Assembly: GCA_001464895.1 (NCBI GenBank) | Contig: LNEE01000037.1 | Location: 144,860-208,859 of the forward strand | Direction of reading: 5' to 3' | Source: Betaproteobacteria bacterium Ga0077532 | GTDB taxonomy: Bacteria; Pseudomonadota; Gammaproteobacteria; Burkholderiales; Ga0077523 | Length of the DNA: 64,000 bases | Shown: positions 46,606 to 56,113 of the stretch, piece by piece | Layout of the letters: each line of letters opens with the position of its first letter | Numbering within the stretch: position 1 is the first letter of the stretch | The notes under the pieces: model-generated | Database searches by the model: none | The model's input: the letters and a program-made list of their open reading frames with translations, nothing else | Told to the model about the DNA's origin: nothing | Position numbers and translations under genes: made by a program

Positions 46606-47394
46606 CTACTCCGCGTCCACCCGGACGATCCACCCCTTCGTCCCCTCGTTCGCAGCGGGGTACCGCGCCAGCACCAGGGGATCATGTCCGGGGATGACGT
46701 GCCCCGGCGATGTCGCGAGGCGGCGGATCGTCTGATAGCCGCGCAACGTGTCGTGCACGTCGACCACGATGGGGAACACGCGGTCCTGCTCGATGTGGGC
46801 GTAGAAGTGGCTCGCATCCGACGCCAGCACCACCCAGCCGCGCCGGGTCCGCACACGCACGGATTGCAGGCCGCGCGTGTGCCCGCCGATACGATGCAGC
46901 TCGATGCCCGGGGCGAGTTCGGAGACCCCGTCGTGGAACTGCACGCGATCCTCGTAGACGTTTCGCACCATGCGCACGACGTCGTCCACCTCGTAGCCGT
47001 GGCGAAGCACGTCGTGGCACATGCACGGCCCCGTTGCGAATTGCATCTCGCGTTCCTGCAGGTGGTAGCGGGCCCGGGGAAAGAGCGCGAGGTTGCCCGC
47101 GTGGTCGTAGTGCATGTGGGTGATGACCACGTTCTCCACGGACTCCGGCACCACGCCCACCGCCGCGAGCCCCTCCGCGACCGGATGGACGATCGTCCGC
47201 CCACGCTTGGCCGCGGACTCGGCGCCGAAGCCGGTATCGACGAGCACCGTGCGCTCGGCGTTGCGGATCACCCACACGTAGTAGTCGAGAGGCATCTCGA
47301 CATCGTGCTCGTCCCCGCCGATGAAATTGCCGGGGGAGCGGCGCATCACGCTCGCGTACTTGATCGCGAGGACTTCATAGGTGTCGCTGGTCAC
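46606..47394 (-). CDS. Metallo-beta-lactamase-fold hydrolase (lactonase type)
   Basis: A 262-residue enzyme of the MBL fold: VLVDTGFG, the metal motif THMHYDHAGNL (H-x-H-x-D-H), IGGHTRGLQSVRV, VLASDASHF and the final His in PGHDPLV. This is the pattern of N-acyl-homoserine lactonases and related lactone hydrolases. With a Baeyer-Villiger enzyme next to it, opening of the lactone product is a likely role; quorum quenching is the alternative. The start is a GTG at 47394 with AGGAG about seven bases upstream, rather than a longer frame. Confidence 0.85.
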   Translation of the reverse strand: MTSDTYEVLAIKYASVMRRSPGNFIGGDEHDVEMPLDYYVWVIRNAERTVLVDTGFGAESAAKRGRTIVHPVAEGLAAVGVVPESVENVVITHMHYDHAGNLALFPRARYHLQEREMQFATGPCMCHDVLRHGYEVDDVVRMVRNVYEDRVQFHDGVSELAPGIELHRIGGHTRGLQSVRVRTRRGWVVLASDASHFYAHIEQDRVFPIVVDVHDTLRGYQTIRRLATSPGHVIPGHDPLVLARYPAANEGTKGWIVRVDAE

Positions 47395-47453
47395 TGCGTT
47401 GCTCCTGAATCGAATGGCGTCGGTATTCGTCGAGACGCTTCCTTGCATCAACC

Positions 47454-47680
47454 GCTTTCGCGGGCATGGCCCGCTCCTACAAGAACATCGCCCGCACCCA
47501 AATCAGGTAGCGCATCCACGGGGGGATATACAAGGGGCCCTCCCCTTGTTGGTACGCCACGCGGCCCCGCCGCCGCGGGCCACCGGCCCGAGAGGCGGCC
47601 ATGGGCCGCTCCTACAGGAAACCGTCGCTCCGATCACGGGCGGTGGGTGTCGCTTTTGTAGGAGCGGGCCATGCCCGCGA
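47454..47680. repeat. Cluster of three palindromic intergenic repeats
   Basis: Three copies of the GCGGGC-CATG-GCCCGCTCCTACA family: 47454-47482, about 47594-47618, and 47656-47680 (inverted). Each contains a near-perfect palindrome next to GTAGGAG. They fill the 315-base gap between two catabolic genes. The same family recurs at 62178-62530 and 63891-64000. Confidence 0.8.
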
Positions 47681-47709
47681 CATTCCGGTCGAAACTTCTA
47701 CGCCCCCCC

Positions 47710-48102
47710 TCACGCTCCCCCTTCCGCCTTGTCGTACTCCGCGATCGCCTCGCGTGCCACGCGGAAGGCATCGACGCCGGCCGGGATGCCGCAATAGATC
47801 GCCACCTGCAACAACACCTCGCGGATCTCGGTGCGGGTCACGCCGTTCCGCAGCGCGCCGCCCACGTGCATCTTCAGTTCGTGCGGGCGATTCAGTGCGC
47901 ACAGCATCGCGAGGTTGAGCATGCTGCGCGTCTTGCGCGGCAGTTCCTCGCGGCCCCAGACGGCGCCCCAGCAATACTCGGTGGTGAGCCGCTGCATGGG
48001 CATGTTGAAGTCGTCTGCGGAGGCGAGGGATTTCTCCACGAATTCCTTGCCGAGCACGGCCTTGCGGATTTCCAGGCCGGTGTCGAAGAGATCGTCGTTC
48101 AT
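47710..48102 (-). CDS. Carboxymuconolactone decarboxylase family protein
   Basis: A 130-residue, all-helical protein of the CMD/AhpD family, closest in pattern to PcaC: LTTEYCWGAVWGREELPRKT, LNLAMLCALNRPHELKMHV, REVLLQVAIYCGIPAGVDAF. PcaC converts carboxymuconolactone to an enol-lactone in the protocatechuate pathway, but no other pca gene is near, so the substrate may differ. The start MNDDLFDTG at 48102 gives the family length. Confidence 0.85.
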   Translation of the reverse strand: MNDDLFDTGLEIRKAVLGKEFVEKSLASADDFNMPMQRLTTEYCWGAVWGREELPRKTRSMLNLAMLCALNRPHELKMHVGGALRNGVTRTEIREVLLQVAIYCGIPAGVDAFRVAREAIAEYDKAEGGA

Positions 48103-48155
48103 GCGGGTGCTCCTGTGAAAGGGAAAGAGTTCGCCGCACGTGGCGGCGAGGATCG

Positions 48156-49394
48156 TCAACGCTTCGGCCAGAGCGGTTCGGCCACGGCTTCCTTGGGCGG
48201 GTACACCGTGACGGGCACGCCCTTCTGCCATTGGACGATCAACAGGGTCGCGGACTCGCGGCGCCCGCTCGTGTCGAACTTCACGCGGCCACCCGGGAAG
48301 AACTTCGCCGCTCCCGTGGTGATGTCCATGGAGCGCAACGCCGCGGTCACGGCGGCACGATCCGCCTTGCCTGCCGCTTCGAGCGCCGCATGCATGATCC
48401 AGATGTCACCGTACGTCGTGACGAAGTGTTGCGTCGGCCACGGCTCGCCGGTCTTCTGGATGAACTCTCGGGTGATGTCCTTCTGGGCACTGGTGCTCCA
48501 GGCCGCGACCACCGACATCACGCCTTCGAGTTGCTCGACGTTCATGTTCGTCTTCAGGTCCGGATCGAGGATCGCGGCGCCGCTCGAAATCGTTGGCAGG
48601 CGCCCCTTGCCGAGTCCGAACTCGTTCATCTTCTCGAGCAGCAGCTTCGAGTCGCCGATGACCGTGGGCAGCAGGATCAGCACATCGGGCCGCTGCGAAC
48701 GCACCTTCTGCACGATGGGCGTCGCATTCGCGAGCGGCGGCGTGAAGGTCTCGTCGACGACGAGCGTGAGGCCGAGCTTCGTGAGCTGCGTCGCGCGGAT
48801 CGGCTTCGCGAACGACACCGACGCCGCGGTGTTGTCCATCACGATGCCGATCGTCTTCGGCCGTTTGCCCGTGGCCTTCTCCGCCATGTCGAGCAGGGCC
48901 GGCAGTGAGCCCTCGGCCAGCTGCTCACCGGTGGCCGACGTCTGGAACACGTACCGGAAGCCCCGCGACGTGATGAGGTCCGAGTACGAGAACGTGAGCA
49001 CCGGCAGTTGCGCACGCTCCGTGACCTCGGTGACTGCAAGCGTGAAGGAGCTGAGGTACGCCCCGGTGGCGGCGACGAGGTTCGGTGCCTCGGCCACCAT
49101 CCGCTGGGCGGCGTTCTTCGCCTTCTCGACGCTGTCGCCCGCATCGAACACCGCGAGCTTCAGCCGGGCGCCGCCGAGGGACTTCACGCCCCCCTGCTTG
49201 TTGATGGTGTCGATCGCGAGATCCGCGGCCATCTTCATGACCTGGCCCTGCCGCGCGTAGGGCCCGGTCATCGGCGCGATGAGGCCCACCTCGATGTCCT
49301 TCTTCTGCGCCGACGCGGTGCCCGCAAGGAGCGCGAGCCCTGCGGCGACCACCGCGATCGTGAAGCGCCTCCGATTGCTCATCTTGCTGCCCAT
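48156..49394 (-). CDS. ABC-importer substrate-binding protein (branched-chain amino acid type)
   Basis: A 412-residue periplasmic binding protein of the LivJ/K type. The signal peptide is about 1-30 (ending ASAQ), followed by IEVGLIAPMTGPYARQGQVM and KMAADLAIDTINKQGGV, typical of this family. The ligand need not be an amino acid; related proteins bind aromatic or aliphatic acids. It lies in the same direction as the four Liv-type components, 55 bases after the livF-like stop. Confidence 0.9.
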   Translation of the reverse strand: MGSKMSNRRRFTIAVVAAGLALLAGTASAQKKDIEVGLIAPMTGPYARQGQVMKMAADLAIDTINKQGGVKSLGGARLKLAVFDAGDSVEKAKNAAQRMVAEAPNLVAATGAYLSSFTLAVTEVTERAQLPVLTFSYSDLITSRGFRYVFQTSATGEQLAEGSLPALLDMAEKATGKRPKTIGIVMDNTAASVSFAKPIRATQLTKLGLTLVVDETFTPPLANATPIVQKVRSQRPDVLILLPTVIGDSKLLLEKMNEFGLGKGRLPTISSGAAILDPDLKTNMNVEQLEGVMSVVAAWSTSAQKDITREFIQKTGEPWPTQHFVTTYGDIWIMHAALEAAGKADRAAVTAALRSMDITTGAAKFFPGGRVKFDTSGRRESATLLIVQWQKGVPVTVYPPKEAVAEPLWPKR

Positions 49395-49449
49395 GTCTGC
49401 CCTCTCCTCCGTGGCTCGCGGTCGCTTTGTCCGCGCCTGCGTCCGGTGA

Positions 49450-50154
49450 CTACATGCCGAGATACGCGCGCCGGATCCGGTCGTCGCTGCGCAGTGAATC
49501 GTGCGTGCCCGAAAGCACCACGCGCCCCGCTTCGAGCACGTATCCGCGGGTCGCGAAATGCAGCGCCTCGGCCACGCGCTGCTCCACCAGCAGCACCGCG
49601 AGGCCACCCTGCGCGTGGATCGCGACGATGCGTTCGAAGATCTCGTCCGCCACCGCGGGCGACAGGCCCATGGAAGGCTCGTCGAGCAGCAGCAGCTTCG
49701 GTGCGGAAGCGAGGCCACGCGCGATCGCGAGCATCTGCTGCTGCCCCCCGGACAGTGCGCCTGCGAGGGTCTTCGCGCGCTCGGCCAGCACCGGGAACCA
49801 CGCATGGATGCGTTCGAGATTGTCTTTCCATTGCCGCCAGCCGGCGTCGGTCCACGCGCCCATCTCCAGGTTCTCGCGTACCGTGAGCGACGGGAACACC
49901 TGACGGCCTTCGGGCACGTGGGCAATGCCCTGATGGGCGCGCCGTGCCGGCGGCACATCGAGCAGCGATCCCCCGTCGAACGTCACGGTGCCCGTGGCAG
50001 CCACGACACCAGACAGCGCCTTGAACAGCGTCGTCTTGCCGGCGCCATTCGGCCCGACGACGGCCACGCACTCCCCAGCGCCCACGCGAAGGGAGATGCC
50101 GTGCAGCACAGGCACGCCGCCGTAGCCGGCGCAGAGATCGTCAATCTCGAGCAC
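49450..50154 (-). CDS. livF: ABC-importer ATPase, LivF type
   Basis: A 234-residue ATPase: Walker A GPNGAGKTTLF, Q-loop and VPEGRQVFPSLTVRENL (LivF-type), signature LSGGQQQMLAIARGL, Walker B LLLLDEPSMGLSP and H-loop area LLVEQRVAEAL. The start is a GTG at 50154, which overlaps the end of the fused permease-ATPase gene by 14 bases. All active-site motifs are intact. Confidence 0.92.
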   Translation of the reverse strand: MLEIDDLCAGYGGVPVLHGISLRVGAGECVAVVGPNGAGKTTLFKALSGVVAATGTVTFDGGSLLDVPPARRAHQGIAHVPEGRQVFPSLTVRENLEMGAWTDAGWRQWKDNLERIHAWFPVLAERAKTLAGALSGGQQQMLAIARGLASAPKLLLLDEPSMGLSPAVADEIFERIVAIHAQGGLAVLLVEQRVAEALHFATRGYVLEAGRVVLSGTHDSLRSDDRIRRAYLGM

Positions 50155-51925
50155 GGCCCGCCCTCCACTTCGTGCCGAGATAGGCATCGACGACGGCCGG
50201 ATGCGTCGTGATCTCGTCCGGCCTCCCCTCGACGAGCACCGCGCCATGGTCCAGAACGACGAAACGATCCACCAGCCGCACCATGGCGGGCATCGTGTGC
50301 TCGATGATGACGATCGTGGTCCCGTCCGCTGCGAGGCTCCGCACGACATTCAGGATGTCGTCGACGTCCCCCGCGGCAAGGCCCGCGAGCGTTTCGTCGA
50401 GCAGCAGGATCCGCGGCCCACCCGCCAGCGCGCGCGCCAGTTCGAGCAACCGGAGTTCGCGGTTGGAGAGTCCGCCGGCAGGGGTGGAAGCCAGATGCGC
50501 AAGTCCCACGCGATCGAGTGCCTCATGCGCTGCAGAGCGGGCCGCCTCCATCTTCGGATGCCGCACGAAGGCCCCGGCGAGCGCGTTCTCAAGCACCGAC
50601 ATCCGACGGAACGGACGCACCACCTGGAACGTGCGTCCGACGCCCGCCGCGCAGAGCCGGTGCGGCGACCAGCCGGTCACGTCGCGACCCTCGAAGATCA
50701 CGCTGCCGGCGTCGGGCCGCAGGAATCCGTTCAGCGCATTGAAGAAGGTGGTCTTGCCGGCCCCGTTGGGACCGATCACGCCGAGGATCTCGCCGGAAGC
50801 CACGCTGAGCGTGACGTCCTGCAGGGCGCGGAGCCCCCCGAACGCCTTCGACAGGCCGCGGACTTCGAGCACGGTCTCGGTTGTCGTCCTTGGCACCCGG
50901 ATCGACGCTGCGCGGGACACCGTCGAACGGAGCGCCGCCTCGCCCACCGGCGGGAGATCGATCGTCAGGCGGCGCCGCCGCCAATCCCGCCAGCGCCACA
51001 CGACCCCCTCGGGCGCGATCAGGATCACGGCGATGATCGCCACGCCGTAGACCACACCCTGGATGCCCGGGAACACGTCGCCGAGACGCGCGTGCAGCAG
51101 CTCGGACAGCGGCACGAGCACCACTGCGCCGAGCACAGGACCCCACACGGTGCCGACGCCGCCGAACATCGCGACGATGAGCGCCTGCAACGAGACGAGC
51201 ATGCCGAACACAGCGGGCGGTGTGACCACGAGCAGCACCACGGCGTAGAAGCCGCCCGCCACACCGGCGATCGCTGCGGACAGCACGATGGCGCGCAGCT
51301 TCCACGCGCGCGTGTCGATGCCGGCCGCCTCGGCCGCGGCTTCGTCCTGCTTCATGGCCGTGAGCGACACCCCGTAGCGGGCCCGCTCCAGCACGTTGGT
51401 GAGCAGCATCACCGCGACCATCATGGCGAGCGCCAGCAGCACGTAGACGCGGTGGTCCTCGAACTGCATGAAGGCCGCCGCCTGCTCGCGCATCATCGGC
51501 AGCGCGAGTTCCTGGTAGCCCAACCATTCGAAGACGTAGAGCAGCGCCAGCGGATACGCGAGCATCGCGAGCGCGAAGTAGTGACCGCGCAGCCGGAAGG
51601 TGGGCAGGCCGATGACGAGCCCCGCGACAGCCCCGATCACGCCGGCGCACGGGATGCCGATCCATGGCGACAGCCCCCACACCGTCTGCGCGAGCGCGAC
51701 GAAGTACGCGCCGAGCCCGAAGAACGCCGCGTGCCCGAACGACACCAGCCCGCCGTAGCCGCTGAACAGATTCCACGCGAGCCCCATCACGGCCCACACC
51801 GGCACCACGGTCAGGATCAGCAGGTGATAGGAGTTGTCGACGAAAGCGGTGAGCAGAGCGTAGACGAACCCGAATCCGAGGATGGGCATCACCGTCCGCG
51901 CGTGCGAAGCGGGCACGGCGCTCAT
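50141..51925 (-). CDS. Fused LivM-type permease and LivG-type ATPase
   Basis: A 594-residue fusion. The N-terminal half (about 1-320) is a LivM permease with eight to ten helices (SYHLLILTVVPVWAVMGLAW, GYGGLVSFGHAAFFGLGAYF). The C-terminal half (about 345-594) is a LivG ATPase: GVIGPNGAGKTTFFNALNGF, VGRTFQVVRPFRRMSVLEN, signature LSNRELRLLELARAL and Walker B ILLLDETLAGL. Signature and Walker B deviate slightly from consensus (LSGGQ/DEP). No stop or frameshift lies between the halves. The start MSAVPASHARTV overlaps the livH stop by four bases. Confidence 0.9.
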   Translation of the reverse strand: MSAVPASHARTVMPILGFGFVYALLTAFVDNSYHLLILTVVPVWAVMGLAWNLFSGYGGLVSFGHAAFFGLGAYFVALAQTVWGLSPWIGIPCAGVIGAVAGLVIGLPTFRLRGHYFALAMLAYPLALLYVFEWLGYQELALPMMREQAAAFMQFEDHRVYVLLALAMMVAVMLLTNVLERARYGVSLTAMKQDEAAAEAAGIDTRAWKLRAIVLSAAIAGVAGGFYAVVLLVVTPPAVFGMLVSLQALIVAMFGGVGTVWGPVLGAVVLVPLSELLHARLGDVFPGIQGVVYGVAIIAVILIAPEGVVWRWRDWRRRRLTIDLPPVGEAALRSTVSRAASIRVPRTTTETVLEVRGLSKAFGGLRALQDVTLSVASGEILGVIGPNGAGKTTFFNALNGFLRPDAGSVIFEGRDVTGWSPHRLCAAGVGRTFQVVRPFRRMSVLENALAGAFVRHPKMEAARSAAHEALDRVGLAHLASTPAGGLSNRELRLLELARALAGGPRILLLDETLAGLAAGDVDDILNVVRSLAADGTTIVIIEHTMPAMVRLVDRFVVLDHGAVLVEGRPDEITTHPAVVDAYLGTKWRAGRARD

Positions 51926-52863
51926 GTGCGTCGCACCGCGCGGCCGAACAGCCCCTGCGGACGCAGCAGGATGACCGCGAGGAACACGACGAAGATGGCG
52001 GTGTTCTGGAGCTGATTGGGAAGTACGAGCGTGGAGAGCTGCTGCACGATGCCGATGCCCAGGCCGCCGAGGAACGCACCCGCCACACTGCCGAGACCGC
52101 CGAGCACGACGCCGGCGTACATCACGATCACGTACTCGAGGCCGATGTACGGCTGGAACGGGTACACCGACGCCAGCAGCCCGCCACCAACGGCTGTGAT
52201 CGCCACCCCGAGCCCGAAGGCGAGTCGGTGCGCGCGCTCGACGTCGATGCCCATGTAGATCGCGGCGACGGGATTGTCCGCCGCGGCCCGCAGCGACTTG
52301 CCCAGCCGCGAGCGCGCCAGCAGCAGCACAAAGACGCCCACGGTGACGAGCGCGATGGCGGCGGCGATCGTCTGCCCCTGGTTCACGAACACGCTGAGCC
52401 GGTCGCCCGCCATCGGCCCGAGTTCCCAGGCACTCGACGCGAGCGGCGTCGGGATAGACACCGGCGACGAGCCGAACAGCGCGAGCCCGCCGTTCTGCAG
52501 GATGAGCGCGATGCCGAGGGTGAGCATGAGCTGGGCGTGATGGCCTTCGGAGTCGAGCACCGTGCTGCGCAGGCCCGTGACGCGCGCGATCAGCAGCCGG
52601 TGCACGACGACGCCGACCACGAAGACGACCGGTCCGGCGACCAGCGCGGCGAGATACGGCGCGGCGACACCGGTGAGGTGCGCGAAGATGTAGAGCGCGG
52701 CGTACATGCCCAGCATCATGAAATCGCCCTGGGCGAAGTTGATGACGCGCATCACGCCGAAGATGAGGCTCAGGCCGACGCACATGAGCCCGTAGACCGC
52801 GCCCGTCAGCAGCCCAGCGACCAGCGCCTGCAGGAAGTTCTCGGCGAGTTGCGCGAAATCCAT
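51922..52863 (-). CDS. livH: ABC-importer permease, LivH type
   Basis: A 313-residue permease with eight or more helices and the LivH pattern: GAVYGLMCVGLSLIFGVMRV, NFAQGDFMMLGMYAAL, AGVVLGGLGSVAGAFLGGLGIG and ILLRPQGLFGRAVRR at the end. It is first of the importer genes and 11 bases downstream of the MmgE/PrpD gene, so transport and that enzyme are likely co-transcribed. Confidence 0.93.
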   Translation of the reverse strand: MDFAQLAENFLQALVAGLLTGAVYGLMCVGLSLIFGVMRVINFAQGDFMMLGMYAALYIFAHLTGVAAPYLAALVAGPVVFVVGVVVHRLLIARVTGLRSTVLDSEGHHAQLMLTLGIALILQNGGLALFGSSPVSIPTPLASSAWELGPMAGDRLSVFVNQGQTIAAAIALVTVGVFVLLLARSRLGKSLRAAADNPVAAIYMGIDVERAHRLAFGLGVAITAVGGGLLASVYPFQPYIGLEYVIVMYAGVVLGGLGSVAGAFLGGLGIGIVQQLSTLVLPNQLQNTAIFVVFLAVILLRPQGLFGRAVRRT

Positions 52864-52874
52864 CGGGAGATCCG

Positions 52875-54269
52875 TCAGGCGGCGACGCCGAGATCGCGCG
52901 CCGGCCTTCGCATGAGGCGCGGCAGGCGGGCGGCATCGGGTTCGTCGGCGAGCGACGCGATGGCGGCATCCACAGCCTGCGCGGTGGCGTCGTCCATCGC
53001 CGCCGCCAGCGCCGCGCGGAACCGCGCGTGCACCGCAGCATCGTCCGCCGGGATCACGTCGTCGAGATGGGCGCGATAGATGTCGCCATCGATGCTGCGC
53101 AAGGTCACCGCCCCACCCTGCTGGCCGGGATACGCGGCGGTCATCCCGTCGTCCACCACGAGCCGCGTCACCGAGACGAGGTGCCGCAGGGCGGGCGCAT
53201 CGAGATGCTCGAAGTTGTTCTCGGCGATGCGACCGTGGAGGACGGCGGCGGCCACGTTGAACTGGATGCTCATCTTCGCCTGGAGGATCGTCGCGAACGG
53301 ACCGGTGTGGTCGCAGCCCGGATACGACGCGCCAGCCTGCGGCACGCGGATCTCGATCGCCCCCACCTGCGATGGCGCCAGATGCGCAGACCGGACCGCC
53401 TGCAGCGCCGCCTGCGCGGGCGTCTGGGCGAAGTTACAGGCGGGCACCGGCTTGTGATAGACCGACAGGATCTCCGGTGCGCCCTCGAAGAGCCGCACGG
53501 CCTGCGCGGCGTCGCGCTTGCCGAAGGCCGCGAAGAGGCCGGCGACCCCGTCGAGCGCGGACGGCGATGCGAACGCGCCGGCCGCAGCGAGCCGCGCAGC
53601 GGTGACTGCGTTCCGTGCTGCGAAGCCTGCGTGGAAGAACATCTCGCTGCCGCCCGTGTGGGCCCACTGGTTGAAGCCCGAGGTGGTGTTGGCCGCGAGG
53701 GCGACGGCGTTCGCGATCCCTGCCACGGGCAGACCCATCAACCGCGCGCAGGCGGCGGCGGCCGCGATCGGCCCGGTGATGCCGGTGGGACGGTGGATGG
53801 CTGCGATCCCGCGATCCATGAGGGCGCGTCCCACCTGGCCGCCGACCTCGTACCCGGCCACCATCGCCGCGATGAAATCACGCCCGGCAACGGGCCGGGT
53901 CTCGGCCACGGCGAGCAGCGCGGGAATCACGACGATGCCGAGGTGGCTGATGCTGCCGGGGTGCATGTCCTCGCGGACGAGGCCGTGCCCCATCACCGCA
54001 TTGGCGAAGGCGGCATCGGCGGGCGCCACGGCGTTGGTGTGACCCAGCATCGTCGCCCCGACGTCACCCCGCACCGCGAGCGATCGCGCCTGCCGGCTCC
54101 AGGGAAGATGCCGCGACTCGAAGACGCAGCCGATGAGATCCTCCAGGCAGACGCGTGTCTTCGCCAGCACCTCGGGCGACAGCGCCTCGAAGGCGCACGC
54201 GTGCACCGACTGCGCGATGCGCATGGCGAGGGCAGTGTCCGCCTCGGCGGCTTCCGGCGTTGCGCTCAT
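52875..54269 (-). CDS. MmgE/PrpD family protein
   Basis: A 464-residue member of the MmgE/PrpD family (2-methylcitrate dehydratase-like). Family blocks include NAVMGHGLVREDMHPGSISH, VAGYEVGGQVGRAL and KPVPACNFAQTPAQAAL. The family also contains dehydratases and isomerases of other substrates. It lies upstream of the importer genes with an 11-base gap. The absence of prpB/prpC nearby argues against a plain methylcitrate pathway. Confidence 0.85.
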   Translation of the reverse strand: MSATPEAAEADTALAMRIAQSVHACAFEALSPEVLAKTRVCLEDLIGCVFESRHLPWSRQARSLAVRGDVGATMLGHTNAVAPADAAFANAVMGHGLVREDMHPGSISHLGIVVIPALLAVAETRPVAGRDFIAAMVAGYEVGGQVGRALMDRGIAAIHRPTGITGPIAAAAACARLMGLPVAGIANAVALAANTTSGFNQWAHTGGSEMFFHAGFAARNAVTAARLAAAGAFASPSALDGVAGLFAAFGKRDAAQAVRLFEGAPEILSVYHKPVPACNFAQTPAQAALQAVRSAHLAPSQVGAIEIRVPQAGASYPGCDHTGPFATILQAKMSIQFNVAAAVLHGRIAENNFEHLDAPALRHLVSVTRLVVDDGMTAAYPGQQGGAVTLRSIDGDIYRAHLDDVIPADDAAVHARFRAALAAAMDDATAQAVDAAIASLADEPDAARLPRLMRRPARDLGVAA

Positions 54270-54323
54270 GGTGTTCCCCCTCCCCTGGACAGCCGGACGC
54301 GGGGCGCCCGTGCCGTGTGCGCC

Positions 54324-55217
54324 TCAACCTCTTACCTGCACCCCACCCCACGACTCGACCAGGCGACAGATCGACGTGAAGTCGGAGTCCGCGCCGTACG
54401 CCGCATTGGTGATCGCGAGCATCTCCCGCACGGCAGCGCCGACGACCATCGGCACGCCGAGGGACTCGGCCTCGTCCACGCAGAGTCGGACGTCCTTGTA
54501 CGAGAGGCCCGTCGCAAATCCGAAGTCGAAGGTGCCGGGCAGGATGGCGCGGGGAAATTTGTCCTGGGTTGCGCTGTTGCGGCCGGAGCCCGCGTTGATG
54601 ACGTCGAGCATGACCTTCGGGTCGAGGCCGGCCTTCACGCCCATCACCATGGCCTCGGACGACACCACGAGCGCCGCAGCGGCCAGGAGGTTGTTGGCGA
54701 GCTTCATCGTCTGCGCCTGACCGGGCTTCTCACCGAGGTGGAAGGTCTTGCCGAAGATGGCGAGCAGCGCTTCGAGCGACTCGTAGACCGGCTTCGGGCA
54801 GGCCACCATCACGGCGAGCGTGCCCTGCGTGGCCCCCGCGACGCCACCGCTCACGGGCGCGTCGACGTAATCGATACCGCGCGCCGCGAGCGCTTCGGCG
54901 ACGGCAGTGGCGGTGATCGGGCCGATGGTCGAGAAGTCGACGACGCGCTTCACGCGCCCGCCCTCGATCACGCCGCCGGCACCGAGCACGGCCTGCTTGA
55001 CGATGTCGGGGTTGGGAAGACTCAGGAATACGGTGTCGGCGAAATCCGCCACGGCGGCTGCGGAGGCGGCGACGGTGGCGCCGCGCTGACGCACGGCCTC
55101 GCGGGCGGTGGCACTGCTGTCGTGGACGCACACTGTCCGCCCGGCATCGATCAGGCGAGCGGTCATGGGGCCACCCATGCGACCGACGCCGACGAAGCCG
55201 CAGGTTTCCGCGCTCAT
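54324..55217 (-). CDS. NAD(P)-dependent beta-hydroxyacid dehydrogenase (HIBADH-like)
   Basis: A 297-residue enzyme of the 3-hydroxyisobutyrate dehydrogenase family. N-terminal Rossmann motif CGFVGVGRMGGPMTARLIDAG, substrate block VDAPVSGGVAGATQGTLAVM, and catalytic Lys in QTMKLANNLLAAA. It oxidises a beta-hydroxy acid to the semialdehyde or keto acid. Neighbouring genes suggest a catabolic substrate, unknown. Start at 55217 (MSAETCGF). Confidence 0.9.
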   Translation of the reverse strand: MSAETCGFVGVGRMGGPMTARLIDAGRTVCVHDSSATAREAVRQRGATVAASAAAVADFADTVFLSLPNPDIVKQAVLGAGGVIEGGRVKRVVDFSTIGPITATAVAEALAARGIDYVDAPVSGGVAGATQGTLAVMVACPKPVYESLEALLAIFGKTFHLGEKPGQAQTMKLANNLLAAAALVVSSEAMVMGVKAGLDPKVMLDVINAGSGRNSATQDKFPRAILPGTFDFGFATGLSYKDVRLCVDEAESLGVPMVVGAAVREMLAITNAAYGADSDFTSICRLVESWGGVQVRG

Positions 55218-55472
55218 CGCCTCTCTCTCCCTGGTGCAGCGATCCACCGACACCCCGGAGGAGTGTCCGTCGCGGTCGCGCTTGTGGGATGCCATGCTAA
55301 CGATGTGGGCGTCGCGATGCATCCTCCGCGTGCAGAAAGATTCCAGCACACGCCTGCCCGCACGCGGCGCACGGGCGCGTGGGATGGTCGCGGACTACGA
55401 TCAGGTCGGCGAGGGGAGAGTCCCGCAGGTCGATGCATCGAAACTACGGGACGAAACTACGGGACCGGGGGA

Positions 55473-55976
55473 TCACTCCTCGAGAATGCTCCGCAGCATC
55501 CACGCGGTCTTCTCGTGGATGTCGAGGCGTTGGGTCAGCAGGTCCATCGTCGGCTGGTCGTTGGCATCATCGGCTGCGGGCAGCAGGGCTCTCGCGGTGC
55601 GGGCGACCGTGTCGTGACCGGTGATGAGCAGGGCGACCATGTCCTCGGCCTTCGGCACGCCTGCCACTTCCTTCACCGACGAGAGCTTGCCGAACTCCGC
55701 ATACGTTCCGGGCGCGGGGAAGCCGAGTGCGCGGATGCGTTCAGCGATCGGGTCCACGGCGTTCCACAACTCGGTGTACTGCGCCATGAACATGGTGTGC
55801 AGCGTGTTGAACATCCGCCCCTTCACGTTCCAGTGGAAGTTGTGGGTCTGGAGATACAAGGTGTAGGTGTCCGCGAGCAGCTTCGCCAGACCCTCGGCAA
55901 TCCGGGCGCGGTCCTTGGCGGAGATGCCGTTGTCGATGAGAGAGATGGGGGCTGCTGCCTTGCTCTTCTTGGCCAT
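55473..55976 (-). CDS. dps: Dps/ferritin-like DNA-protection protein
   Basis: A 167-residue Dps-family protein: [20 protein letters not shown] holds the ferroxidase His and the nearby Asp/Glu ([14 protein letters not shown]), and [14 protein letters not shown] ends the last helix. The Lys-rich N-terminus ([10 protein letters not shown]) could bind DNA. Dps protects DNA and stores iron under oxidative stress. It stands alone between catabolic genes. Confidence 0.93.
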   Translation of the reverse strand: MAKKSKAAAPISLIDNGISAKDRARIAEGLAKLLADTYTLYLQTHNFHWNVKGRMFNTLHTMFMAQYTELWNAVDPIAERIRALGFPAPGTYAEFGKLSSVKEVAGVPKAEDMVALLITGHDTVARTARALLPAADDANDQPTMDLLTQRLDIHEKTAWMLRSILEE

Positions 55977-56113
55977 GTCGGCTCCTGGAAGTTGGACGGG
56001 GGGCGCGACGCTTGCTGCGGCGCGCAAACAAAGGATACGAGCGCGGCGGAACGTCGAAGGTTCCGCGCAAGCCGGCAGCGCATCGGTGCGATGGCGCTCA
56101 TTCGGCCCATGCG

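Noticed and set aside
45048..46697. A 549-codon plus-strand frame opposite the monooxygenase.
   Set aside because: Antisense shadow of a clearly identified FAD enzyme; composition is Arg/His-rich with no motif.
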